Shown piece after piece: positions 52,048-58,725 of a stretch of DNA of 64,000 bases (positions are counted from its first letter, which is position 1; each line of letters opens with the position of its first letter). The DNA comes from Oscillospiraceae bacterium (lineage in GTDB: Bacteria > Bacillota > Clostridia > Oscillospirales > Acutalibacteraceae). The DNA is taken from positions 1 to 64,000 of the forward strand of contig SVOC01000015.1 in assembly GCA_015066625.1 (NCBI GenBank). The letters run 5' to 3'. Position numbers and translations under genes: made by a program. The notes under the pieces were generated by a model. It saw nothing but the letters and a program-made list of their open reading frames with translations. It was not told where the DNA came from and did not search any database.

Positions 52048-53383
52048 AATTCGTGTAAGCGGAAGAAAAAATTTTTTCTGCCTTGCTCTCGCGCTGATTT
52101 GTGTTTTCTCGGCAATGATTATGCCTCAGGCGTCTGCAAAGACTCTTGAAGAAATGAATGCCGAATACGAGCAGATTGAAAAAGATATTCAGGAAAATCA
52201 GGAAAAGCTTGACGAGGTGCAGGAGGATATCCGCACCAACGAGCAGAAGCTCGACAAGCTTAACACTCAGATAGATAAAATCAATGACCAGCTTGATATT
52301 CTCAACGACAGTATTGATATTCTTAATGACGATATTGATTCCCTGCAGTATGATATTACCGCAACAACAAATGATATAAACGAAATTACCATTCAGAAAG
52401 AAGAAATTCTGGCGCAGATTGACCACACACAGTCACTTATGGATGAAACCGAGGATATGCTCCTTGCAAGAATCCGTGAGAATTATATGGCGGGCGGCTC
52501 GGGTTCGACGGTTGAAATTCTTCTTATGAGTGACGATATTTCCTCATTCTTTGCAAGAAGAGAGCTTGTAACCCGCGTATCCGAAAATGATGCGGCGCTT
52601 GTTGCGGAGCTTTCGGATAAAATCGTTCAGCTCAATTCCCTTCAGGCGGAGCTTGACCAAAAGAAGGCAGACCTTGAAGTGAAAGAAACGGAGCTTAACA
52701 CTCAGATGGGCGACCTTACCGCAAAGCAGGATGACCTTCAGAGCAGTAAGGATGCTCAGCAGAGCAAGAAAAACGATGTTACCAAAAAGCAGAACGAAGT
52801 AAAATATCTTCTTGAAGACCTTGATAAGGACAGCGATGCTTACAAAGCCGCAATTAAACGTAAAGAAAAAGAGCGTGCGGCACTTGAAGCCGAAATCGAA
52901 GCGGCAATCAAGCAGAACGGCTCAACCGAGGGTGACAAACCCAAAGAAGAATTTAACAATGACGGCAAGATGCTGTGGCCCGTACCCGGTTCAACAAAAT
53001 TAACGGCAACCTACCCTTCATACAGCGACGGCAGTGCCCACTGGGGTATCGATATTGTAAGAACAGATGTCACAACAAAGGGCTCTCCCTTCCGTGCGGC
53101 TCAGGGCGGCAAGGTAATTACAGCGTATAACGACGGCAACTGGAACTATGGCTTCGGTAACTACTGCATCATTGACCACGGCGACGGTAAGCATACCCTT
53201 TATGCTCATGCCCAGAGACTTTATGTCAGTGAAGGCGATGTGGTTGAAAAGGGTGAACAGATTGGACTTATCGGTGATACGGGTAATACAACGGGACCTC
53301 ACCTTCATTTTGAAGTCAGAATCAAGCGTTCAGACGGAAGTGTTGACAGAGTTAATCCCTTGAACTACGTTTCTAAACCCTGA
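52037..53383 (+). CDS. Coiled-coil M23 peptidase (EnvC/PcsB-like hydrolase partner)
   Basis: A 448-residue secreted protein. The N-terminus has a basic, hydrophobic signal segment (LALALICVFSAMI, then PQASAK). A long coiled coil (about 38-290, with many Glu/Lys/Asp/Asn heptads such as IDKINDQLDILNDSIDIL) is followed by a LytM/M23 domain: AHWGIDIVR, then HTLYAHAQR and TGPHLHFEVR give the His-Asp-His zinc ligands. The start is TTG at 52037, overlapping ftsX by 11 bases. The architecture matches FtsEX-activated EnvC or PcsB-type proteins. Confidence 0.92.
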   Translation: MKTKIRVSGRKNFFCLALALICVFSAMIMPQASAKTLEEMNAEYEQIEKDIQENQEKLDEVQEDIRTNEQKLDKLNTQIDKINDQLDILNDSIDILNDDIDSLQYDITATTNDINEITIQKEEILAQIDHTQSLMDETEDMLLARIRENYMAGGSGSTVEILLMSDDISSFFARRELVTRVSENDAALVAELSDKIVQLNSLQAELDQKKADLEVKETELNTQMGDLTAKQDDLQSSKDAQQSKKNDVTKKQNEVKYLLEDLDKDSDAYKAAIKRKEKERAALEAEIEAAIKQNGSTEGDKPKEEFNNDGKMLWPVPGSTKLTATYPSYSDGSAHWGIDIVRTDVTTKGSPFRAAQGGKVITAYNDGNWNYGFGNYCIIDHGDGKHTLYAHAQRLYVSEGDVVEKGEQIGLIGDTGNTTGPHLHFEVRIKRSDGSVDRVNPLNYVSKP

Positions 53384-53424
53384 CGGAGGATTGCCTCAAT
53401 AAGCGAAAAATAAAATACACCTGA

Positions 53425-53449
53425 AAGGCGGCTTGATGCCGCCTTTTTT
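53425..53449 (+). terminator. Terminator after the M23 gene
   Basis: AAGGCGGC-TTGAT-GCCGCCTT perfect 8-bp stem followed by a T-run. It lies between the M23 and S41 genes, so the S41 gene is expressed by read-through or its own weak promoter. Confidence 0.85.
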
Positions 53450-53470
53450 GGAAAGAAAGGACGGCTGCAT

Positions 53471-54670
53471 ATGAATAAAAAAATATCTGTCGGTCTGTGT
53501 ATATCTCTTGTCATAATTTTTGTCACTCTCACCTTTGCGGTAACAATGGTTGCTTCAAAGCAGATTTTCAGCGGAATTATGAATAATATTTCCCAGCGAT
53601 CCCAGGCATATCAGTCCGTTGATGAAATAAGTCAGATTGTTTCAAACTATTTTTACGGCTCGGTAAGTGACCGTAATCAGCTCAACGGTGCTCTGTCCGA
53701 GGGCTATGTCAATGGCCTGGGTGACCCAAACAGCAGATACCTTGATGCAACCGAATATGCATCATACACGGGTATGATTGAAGGCGGCGTAACGGGTGCA
53801 GGTATTGAAACCGCATATAATTATCAGCAGGCACAGCTTGCCGTTACCTATGTCTACGAAGGCTCGCCCGCCGAAAAATCGGGTGTGCAGGCAGGGGATG
53901 TAATCACCGCAATCAACAATACCACCGTCACAATGAGTAACTTCGCCCAGCTTCAGAATATGCTTTACGGCAGCCTGCTTTCATCGGTTTCCGTTGAATA
54001 CGAAAGAGAAGGAGAAACAAAGGTAGCCGAGATTATGTCGGGCTTTTCCATCCCAAGCGTAAAGACCAATATTTACGGCAATGTGGGTTATATCAAAATC
54101 AGCGGATTCTATAAAAATACCGCCTCTGAATTCAAGGCGGCAATAGAAAAGCTTACGGAAGACGGTGCGGAAAGCATTGTTTTTGATGTGCGCGATGTTT
54201 CAAGCGGTACAATAGATTATTCGGCGCAGGTTATCGATGTTATCGTGCCTGCAATTTCGGATAACATTGCGGTTGCAAAGGATAAGGACGGCAATGTTTA
54301 TAAAAACAAGATTTACACTGCGGAAAACAGTAATTTTTCAATGCCCTTTGCCGTGCTAATAAACGGCGGTACAAGCGGACCTGCGGAACTTTTTGCCTGC
54401 GATATGCGTGATATCGCACAGGCTCACATCATCGGCACAACCACCGCAGGCAACGGCACAATGCAGGAACTTTTTGCCCTTGAAGACGGCGGCGCGGTGC
54501 TCCTCACCGTTGCGCTCGTTGAGCCCCGAGGCGGTGCGGAGGCGGTTTATGATAAGGTAGGTGTTGCACCTACCGTTGAGGTAACCCTTAACGCAGTCTA
54601 TAACGGCGGCATTCTTACCCTTGAGCAGGATAATCAGCTTTCAACAGCACTTAATATGCTGGCATCCTAA
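53471..54670 (+). CDS. S41/PDZ protein with replaced catalytic residues (predicted pseudo-protease)
   Basis: 399 residues with an N-terminal membrane anchor (about 6-30), a PDZ domain (about 100-195, GSPAEKSGVQAGDVITAINN) and an S41 tail-specific protease core. In CtpA/Tsp the catalytic Ser and Lys are 25 residues apart, in TASASE and GKGT. Here the aligned sites read TSGPAE, with Gly303 in place of Ser, and AGNGT, with Asn328 in place of Lys. It should therefore not cleave peptides and may be a scaffold or regulator. It follows the M23 gene by 87 bases. Confidence 0.88.
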   Translation: MNKKISVGLCISLVIIFVTLTFAVTMVASKQIFSGIMNNISQRSQAYQSVDEISQIVSNYFYGSVSDRNQLNGALSEGYVNGLGDPNSRYLDATEYASYTGMIEGGVTGAGIETAYNYQQAQLAVTYVYEGSPAEKSGVQAGDVITAINNTTVTMSNFAQLQNMLYGSLLSSVSVEYEREGETKVAEIMSGFSIPSVKTNIYGNVGYIKISGFYKNTASEFKAAIEKLTEDGAESIVFDVRDVSSGTIDYSAQVIDVIVPAISDNIAVAKDKDGNVYKNKIYTAENSNFSMPFAVLINGGTSGPAELFACDMRDIAQAHIIGTTTAGNGTMQELFALEDGGAVLLTVALVEPRGGAEAVYDKVGVAPTVEVTLNAVYNGGILTLEQDNQLSTALNMLAS

Positions 54671-55215
54671 AACTTACGGCGAAGCTCAGTTACCTTGCCA
54701 AGTACGGTAACGGGCAGATTTTCGATTTCATCCTCTGAAAAGAGCATAGGCTCAAATACGGGATTTTCAGGCACAAGCATAAGGCTTGTGCCTTTTTTAA
54801 TCACCCTTTTAACCGAAACATCGCTTGGGCCGATTACAACGGCGGCAATATCTCCGCTTCGTACCTCACTGCGTCGGCTGATGATTACCGTATCGTCAAG
54901 TATGAGGGTAGGCGCCATGGAGCCGTCATTGATTGTCAGGGCAAAGTAATCAACACCGCCCAGCTTTTCTTCGGCGGCATCTGCACTGATTCTTTCAAAG
55001 CCGGGTATGCGGTTTTTATCCGCAGGCTTTTCTATGCCCAGAAGAACTTCAACCGATACACCGAAAACTTTTGAAAGAAGCTGAAGACTGTTGCGGTCGG
55101 GGACTGTTCTGCCGTTTTCCCACTGGCTTACGGCGGTCTGATGAACGCAGCAAAGGTCTGCAAGCTGCTTTTGCGAAATCTTATTTTTAAGTCTTAATTC
55201 CTTTATTATATTCAT
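54667..55215 (-). CDS. XRE-HTH repressor with S24 (LexA-like) peptidase domain
   Basis: A 182-residue phage-repressor-like protein. The N-terminal HTH (about 5-60, ISQKQLADLCCVHQTAVSQW) is followed by an S24 domain: INDGSMAPTL with catalytic Ser99 and SVKRVIKK with Lys136, 37 residues apart as in LexA. I see no clear Ala-Gly self-cleavage site in the linker, so cleavage may be absent or at another bond. It starts with ATG after AAAGGAGAATATAA. It is divergent from the dual-HTH gene, and both promoters carry a CAATAGT-n-TCACT word. Confidence 0.9.
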   Translation of the reverse strand: MNIIKELRLKNKISQKQLADLCCVHQTAVSQWENGRTVPDRNSLQLLSKVFGVSVEVLLGIEKPADKNRIPGFERISADAAEEKLGGVDYFALTINDGSMAPTLILDDTVIISRRSEVRSGDIAAVVIGPSDVSVKRVIKKGTSLMLVPENPVFEPMLFSEDEIENLPVTVLGKVTELRRKF

Positions 55216-55254
55216 TTATATTCTCCTTTTGCCCCATACATAGACTATAAGTGT

Positions 55255-55283
55255 ATTATGAGTGAAACTATTGAGAATGTCAA
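55255..55283 (-). promoter_or_regulatory. Promoter of the S24 repressor gene
   Basis: On the minus strand TTGACA (55278-55283), 17-base spacer, CATAAT (55255-55260). The spacer contains CAATAGTTTCACT. Confidence 0.75.
55261..55273. promoter_or_regulatory. Operator-like site 1 (CAATAGTTTCACT)
   Basis: Reads CAATAGT-T-TCACT on the minus strand, between the -35 and -10 of the repressor promoter. It matches 12 of 13 bases with site 2 of the divergent promoter. Confidence 0.5.
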
Positions 55284-55311
55284 GCGAATTTATAAAAATT
55301 CCAAAAAAATC

Positions 55312-55340
55312 TTGACAAACAAACATTTGTTCATTATAAT
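55312..55340 (+). promoter_or_regulatory. Promoter of the dual-HTH gene
   Basis: Perfect TTGACA (55312-55317), 17-base spacer, perfect TATAAT (55335-55340). An additional ACAAA-CA-TTTGT inverted repeat lies in the spacer. Confidence 0.85.
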
Positions 55341-55356
55341 CAATAGTGTCACTATT
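55341..55356. promoter_or_regulatory. Operator-like site 2 (CAATAGTGTCACTATT)
   Basis: A near-perfect palindrome AATAGTG-T-CACTATT directly after the -10 box, covering the expected transcription start. It is the likely binding site for the S24 repressor. Confidence 0.55.
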
Positions 55357-55373
55357 AAAAACAGGAGGTACAA

Positions 55374-56009
55374 ATGAGAAAAAACCAAAAAACATCCGAT
55401 GTGAGAGAACAGTTTCCAAGCCGTGAGGAGATAAAAGCGGCTCAGCTCGCCTGCTGCGGAAGATGCTGCAATCAGTGCGAATCACCTGCGGAATACGCTT
55501 GGCGCAAACGGGATGTGGATATGGCGCTTTTGCTGGAAAAAGCCATAAAAAAAGAGCTTACCGAAACGGAGCGTGAAACCCTAACCGACCACTGGTTCAA
55601 CTGCGAAACCGTTTCGGGGATTGCGGAGAAAAGAGGGATAAATCCTTCGGCTGTGAACCGCACTCTTGACCGTGCCCGTGAAAAGCTTGAGAGGGTGCTG
55701 AGCTATGCGGTGTGCTATCAGCGTATGCAGAAAAGCGAAAATATTGTTCCTCTTGTGCTTGGCAGAGCGAGGGTCATTGCGGCGGCAAGAAGTGTGCCCG
55801 GCGGCACGTCGGGTGACAGAATTACCCGTCTGAGGCAGAGCCAGAATCTGACTCGCGAAATTCTTGCGCCTGCGCTTGATGTGAGCGTTAAAAGATTGGG
55901 TCAGCTTGAAGCGGATGCAGTGCCCGACGGGGATGAGCTCCGTGCACTCAGTGCTTTTTTTCAGGTAACGGCGGATTATATTCTGAAAGGAGAACTTAAT
56001 GAGCAGTAA
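55374..56009 (+). CDS. Putative DNA-binding protein: Cys cluster, sigma-like HTH and Cro-like HTH
   Basis: 211 residues. Near 26-36 there is a cysteine cluster (CCGRCCNQC). Residues about 55-105 resemble sigma-70 region 4 (TETERETLTDHWFNCETVSG, then INPSAVNRTLDRAREKLERV). Residues about 148-205 resemble a Cro/C1 HTH (RITRLRQSQNLTREILAPAL, then RALSAFFQVTADYILKGE). It might activate or repress an integrated element. The start has a GGAGGTACAA site. It overlaps the following small gene, and it is divergent from the S24 repressor. Confidence 0.75.
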   Translation: MRKNQKTSDVREQFPSREEIKAAQLACCGRCCNQCESPAEYAWRKRDVDMALLLEKAIKKELTETERETLTDHWFNCETVSGIAEKRGINPSAVNRTLDRAREKLERVLSYAVCYQRMQKSENIVPLVLGRARVIAAARSVPGGTSGDRITRLRQSQNLTREILAPALDVSVKRLGQLEADAVPDGDELRALSAFFQVTADYILKGELNEQ

Positions 56010-56250
56010 TACACTCAGGGAATTGGGCGTGGAATATGAGAAGGCGGCAGAGCAGATAAAGGAAATTATCGACAAAAAGCGGAAAAAATTAAGAGGTCTG
56101 AAAAACAGCGTGTGCTCAAACGAAGCGTATGAACTGAAAAGCGAACTGCATAAGCTTTACGCCCAGCACAGAGAAACTCAGGAAATTGCGGAATACCTGA
56201 AAAGCTATTATGAACCAAGCTCCCGAACCCGACAGATTTTTGATTATTAA
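55999..56250 (+). CDS. Small helical protein of unknown function
   Basis: An 83-residue protein, almost all helix and strongly charged (AAEQIKEIIDKKRKKLRGLK near 16-35, then YAQHRETQEIAEYLKSYYE). No family is recognised. The ATG lies inside the last codons of the dual-HTH gene, with AAAGGAGAA upstream, so translation is coupled. It probably works with that protein. It ends 70 bases before tRNA-Val. Confidence 0.65.
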   Translation: MSSNTLRELGVEYEKAAEQIKEIIDKKRKKLRGLKNSVCSNEAYELKSELHKLYAQHRETQEIAEYLKSYYEPSSRTRQIFDY

Positions 56251-56264
56251 ATTTATGAAACCCC

Positions 56265-56293
56265 TTGACAAAAGCGGTGGGGTTATATATAAT
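56265..56293 (+). promoter_or_regulatory. Promoter of tRNA-Val
   Basis: Perfect TTGACA (56265-56270), 17-base spacer, perfect TATAAT (56288-56293), 26 bases before the mature tRNA. Confidence 0.9.
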
Positions 56294-56319
56294 AACTCCT
56301 GCACTTCGGGTGCGGAGAA

Positions 56320-56395
56320 GGACGTTTAGCTCAGCTGGTAGAGCATTCGCTTGACGTGCGAAGGGTCAGCGGTTCGAGTCCGTTAACGTCCACCA
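56320..56395 (+). tRNA. tRNA-Val (GAC)
   Basis: Plus-strand cloverleaf. The acceptor GGACGTT pairs with AACGTCC, the anticodon stem TTCGC/GCGAA encloses TTGACGT giving GAC, and CCA is encoded. It stands alone with its own promoter and terminator. Confidence 0.95.
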
Positions 56396-56404
56396 CATTG
56401 GAGA

Positions 56405-56447
56405 AATCCGAACTTAATGCCAATCGGCAATGGGTTCGGATTTTTTA
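56405..56447 (+). terminator. Terminator of tRNA-Val
   Basis: AATCCGAAC / GTTCGGATT stem with a roughly 20-base loop, followed by a T-run. Confidence 0.85.
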
Positions 56448-56482
56448 TTTTTATCAGAGATATCAGTTTTTGAGGTTGTAAC

Positions 56483-56515
56483 AAAAAAGCAGGCGGGACT
56501 TTCCGTCTCGCCTGC
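56483..56515 (-). terminator. Terminator of the 50-residue ORF
   Basis: On the minus strand GCAGGCGAGAC / GTCCCGCCTGC stem with a GGAAA loop, followed by TTTTTT. It supports transcription of the small leftward ORF just upstream. Confidence 0.88.
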
Positions 56516-56526
56516 AGCTGTCTTAC

Positions 56527-56679
56527 TCATTCTTCAGCAGTCTGTTCATATTCCCTGAGTTCCCGCTGTCCTTCCTCGCTTTCAAAATATTCCTGCATTA
56601 TCGGAAGTAAGCACCGTGCAATTCTTTCAATCGCATAATCGGGAATTTCCATGCCGCTGTTTGATTTTTCTGACGTCAA
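56527..56679 (-). CDS. Small acidic protein resembling short proteins near recombinases
   Basis: A 50-residue ORF starting TTG (56679), or 41 residues from ATG at 56652. An AAAGGAG site is 12 bases before the TTG. The sequence ERIARCLLPIMQEYFESEEG, then QRELREYEQ, is helical and acidic. I recall similar short proteins beside site-specific recombinases of mobile elements in Clostridia, but could not check. A strong terminator follows, while the recombinase itself is absent. Confidence 0.5.
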   Translation of the reverse strand: MTSEKSNSGMEIPDYAIERIARCLLPIMQEYFESEEGQRELREYEQTAEE

Positions 56680-56699
56680 ATTGGTTTTGCGCTCCTTTC

Positions 56700-56873
56700 A
56701 TATAAAAGGAGATCTTTAAATTATGAAAAATACATTTTTCCTCGCATTTATATTTTAAACTCTTTCCAGGAAATTGTCAAACTTTTTTCACCGTTGCAAA
56801 TTGACTGATTTTTTACAACTTAAAATTCAGCTTTTGGAACAATAGAATTGCAAAATTGAGGTTACAGGTCAAA
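56700..56873. other. AT-rich intergenic stretch
   Basis: Between the two tiny ORFs. It contains poly-A/T-rich text with no ORF or promoter that I can support. Confidence 0.4.
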
Positions 56874-57014
56874 CTATACGCACCCCTCAATTACCGCACT
56901 CTGAGACCGTTGATACCGATCCGTTAATTTAATCGCTATGTACGTTCGAAATGGAATTTCAAATCCCGTTACAATTGTTTGCAACTGGTCATGTTGATTG
57001 GATGATAAATACAT
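56874..57014 (-). CDS. Orphan 46-residue ORF with full expression signals
   Basis: A 46-residue ORF (MYLSSNQHDQLQTIVTGFEI, ending SAVIEGCV) starting with ATG behind GGAGGTG with ideal spacing, and a TTGAGT-17-TATAAT promoter 20 bases before it. The protein matches no family I know. It may be a leader peptide, a small toxin/antitoxin-like gene or the 5' remnant of a deleted gene, because no terminator or downstream gene follows closely. Confidence 0.45.
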   Translation of the reverse strand: MYLSSNQHDQLQTIVTGFEIPFRTYIAIKLTDRYQRSQSAVIEGCV

Positions 57015-57033
57015 AATTGCACCTCCGATTTTT

Positions 57034-57062
57034 ATTATATCACACGACGATTTAAAACTCAA
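57034..57062 (-). promoter_or_regulatory. Promoter of the orphan 46-residue ORF
   Basis: On the minus strand TTGAGT (57057-57062), 17-base spacer, perfect TATAAT (57034-57039). Confidence 0.65.
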
Positions 57063-57206
57063 TAAAAGCTTCAATTTATAATCGCTATATTTATACGTGA
57101 CAAAAATCACGAAATGTTACGCAAGAAAATTCGAAATTTTCCAAGTTTCTACCTTTTGCACAAGTTGGACGGTTGCAAATTGTGTATTATTACGACATAA
57201 AATGAC

Positions 57207-57250
57207 AAAACCCTCATTGGAGTTGTGTATATAACTCCAATGAGGGTTTT
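57207..57250. terminator. Bidirectional terminator before the orphan ORF region
   Basis: AAAACCCTCATTGGAGTT / AACTCCAATGAGGGTTTT, an 18-bp perfect stem with an 8-base loop and T-runs on both sides. It ends the methyltransferase transcript on the minus strand. Confidence 0.92.
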
Positions 57251-57279
57251 TATTGCGTTTTATATTAATGTTACCAAAA

Positions 57280-58023
57280 TTACAATTTCTTTGCTTTGAC
57301 AATCAAAAAGTTAGGCTTGATATATTCCTTTACCCACGCAGGAACTTTTTCTATTACCCAATCTTCGGGTGTGGGTTCGCAAACTTCTTCGATAACAAAT
57401 CCTGCTTTGGCAAGTGCGTTTATAATATTGCTGAAGGTGCGGTGGTATTTTATTACGCCGTCAACATACCAATGAATTCTGCGTTCGCCGGGTTGGTTGT
57501 AGTTTGAAAAAGTATAAGAAACTTTTTCACCGTTTTCATTTTTGTTGAAATGACCGGCGCCGTTAACGGTTGAGGTTATAATCGGATGTTCCTGCGAAAA
57601 CAAAAGCTGACCGCCTGCATTGAGAACAGAATACATATCCTTTGCGAAAGCATCAAAATCTTCAACATAATGAAAAGCGAGAGAACTGTAAATGAAATCA
57701 AAGGTTTCATTAAGATTTGAAATGTCCGTCATACTCATATTGCAATACTCAATTTTGCTGTGTGCGGATTCTTCTTTTGCAACGGCAAGCATCTTTTCGG
57801 ATATATCAATGCCGACAACCTTTGCCGCACCTCTGCTGACAAAATCAATGCAGTTGTGACCGTAGCCGCAACCCAGATCAAGAACGGATTTGCCGTTCAA
57901 ATCGGGCAGAAGTCTACGCATTGCAGGCTGTTCGATTAAATCATTGGCGTTGCAATCGCTGTCACGCAGCGCTTTGTAGCCGCTGAAAAATGTTTCGTTG
58001 TCAAATATGTTTTGTCTGCTCAT
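57280..58023 (-). CDS. Class I SAM-dependent methyltransferase
   Basis: A 247-residue Rossmann methyltransferase. It has the SAM motif VLDLGCGYGHNCIDF near 45-59, VVGIDISEKML near 67-77, and the motif IV/V region FDFIYSSLAFHYVEDFDAF near 108-126. UbiE/Tam-like small-molecule methyltransferases look like this; the substrate is unknown. It follows the histidine phosphatase by 9 bases on the same strand. Confidence 0.88.
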   Translation of the reverse strand: MSRQNIFDNETFFSGYKALRDSDCNANDLIEQPAMRRLLPDLNGKSVLDLGCGYGHNCIDFVSRGAAKVVGIDISEKMLAVAKEESAHSKIEYCNMSMTDISNLNETFDFIYSSLAFHYVEDFDAFAKDMYSVLNAGGQLLFSQEHPIITSTVNGAGHFNKNENGEKVSYTFSNYNQPGERRIHWYVDGVIKYHRTFSNIINALAKAGFVIEEVCEPTPEDWVIEKVPAWVKEYIKPNFLIVKAKKL

Positions 58024-58032
58024 AATATCACC

Positions 58033-58635
58033 TTAAATTCCTTTGGTGTGCTCGTCATAATTCGCTTTGATAACACGTCTTTCTCTGTCTGTTAAACTCC
58101 ATATATGAACACCCGTATCGGCAGTATTGAAAAAATAAATGCAATCAATTGGCATATTGAAGAATGAACGGTAAAGCTGATTTATCATTCCGCCGTGCGA
58201 AACAACAGCAATGGTTTCGTCATTCTCAGCTTCATTCATAATTCTTGAAAGTGCATTTTCTGCCCTTTGTCTGAACTCGACCTGAGATTCCTGACCGTAA
58301 ACAGCTTTATCAATCGGCAGATCGGGAACTTCGGGATATTTTTCCCTGACTACTGCTCGGGGTAACCCTGCAAGAAGTCCGTTATTGAACTCCATCAAGT
58401 TCTCGTCAAAAATAATAGGAATTTCTGTTTTATCGGATAAATGCTGTGCTGTCTGTTTTGCTCTTGTCAAAGTGCTTGCGTATATTTTGGAAACATCATA
58501 ATTATCGGCAACATAATGTGCCATTGCTTCGGCTTGTCTGTGACCTCTTTCGGTTAATGCAAAATCTGCTCTGCCTTCGTGAACATCAAGCAAATCTGCT
58601 TCGGATTCACCATGGCGAATAATAAGAAATATCAT
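58033..58635 (-). CDS. Histidine phosphatase family protein
   Basis: About 200 residues with the phosphoglycerate-mutase-like fold. The catalytic LIIRHGESEADLLD begins at residue 4, a second Arg is in TLTRAKQTAQHL near 55-66, and VVSHGGMINQ near 148-157 supplies the second His. It resembles CobC/GpmB-like broad-range phosphatases. The ATG at 58635 is chosen for the AAAGGGG site; an upstream ATG at 58671 lacks one. Confidence 0.9.
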   Translation of the reverse strand: MIFLIIRHGESEADLLDVHEGRADFALTERGHRQAEAMAHYVADNYDVSKIYASTLTRAKQTAQHLSDKTEIPIIFDENLMEFNNGLLAGLPRAVVREKYPEVPDLPIDKAVYGQESQVEFRQRAENALSRIMNEAENDETIAVVSHGGMINQLYRSFFNMPIDCIYFFNTADTGVHIWSLTDRERRVIKANYDEHTKGI

Positions 58636-58694
58636 TGTATCAACCCCTTTAAATCTGTTTTTATTATACACTACTTATTTTCTGTATGCAACAT

Positions 58695-58719
58695 CACCCC
58701 AACCGATTCGGTTGAGGTG
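58695..58719. other. Hairpin between the AAA ATPase and the phosphatase gene
   Basis: CACCCCAACC-GATTC-GGTTGAGGTG hairpin with a T-run on the plus-strand side only. On the minus strand it lies between two genes and may act as a processing or partial termination site. Confidence 0.4.
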
Positions 58720-58725
58720 AGTTTT

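Noticed and set aside
55216-55485. 89-residue minus-strand ORF across the divergent promoter region
   Set aside because: It covers two consensus promoters and the 5' end of the dual-HTH gene, without a ribosome site.
56320-56395. tRNA-Val as an att site of an intact island
   Set aside because: No repeat of the tRNA 3' end and no integrase were found inside the window.
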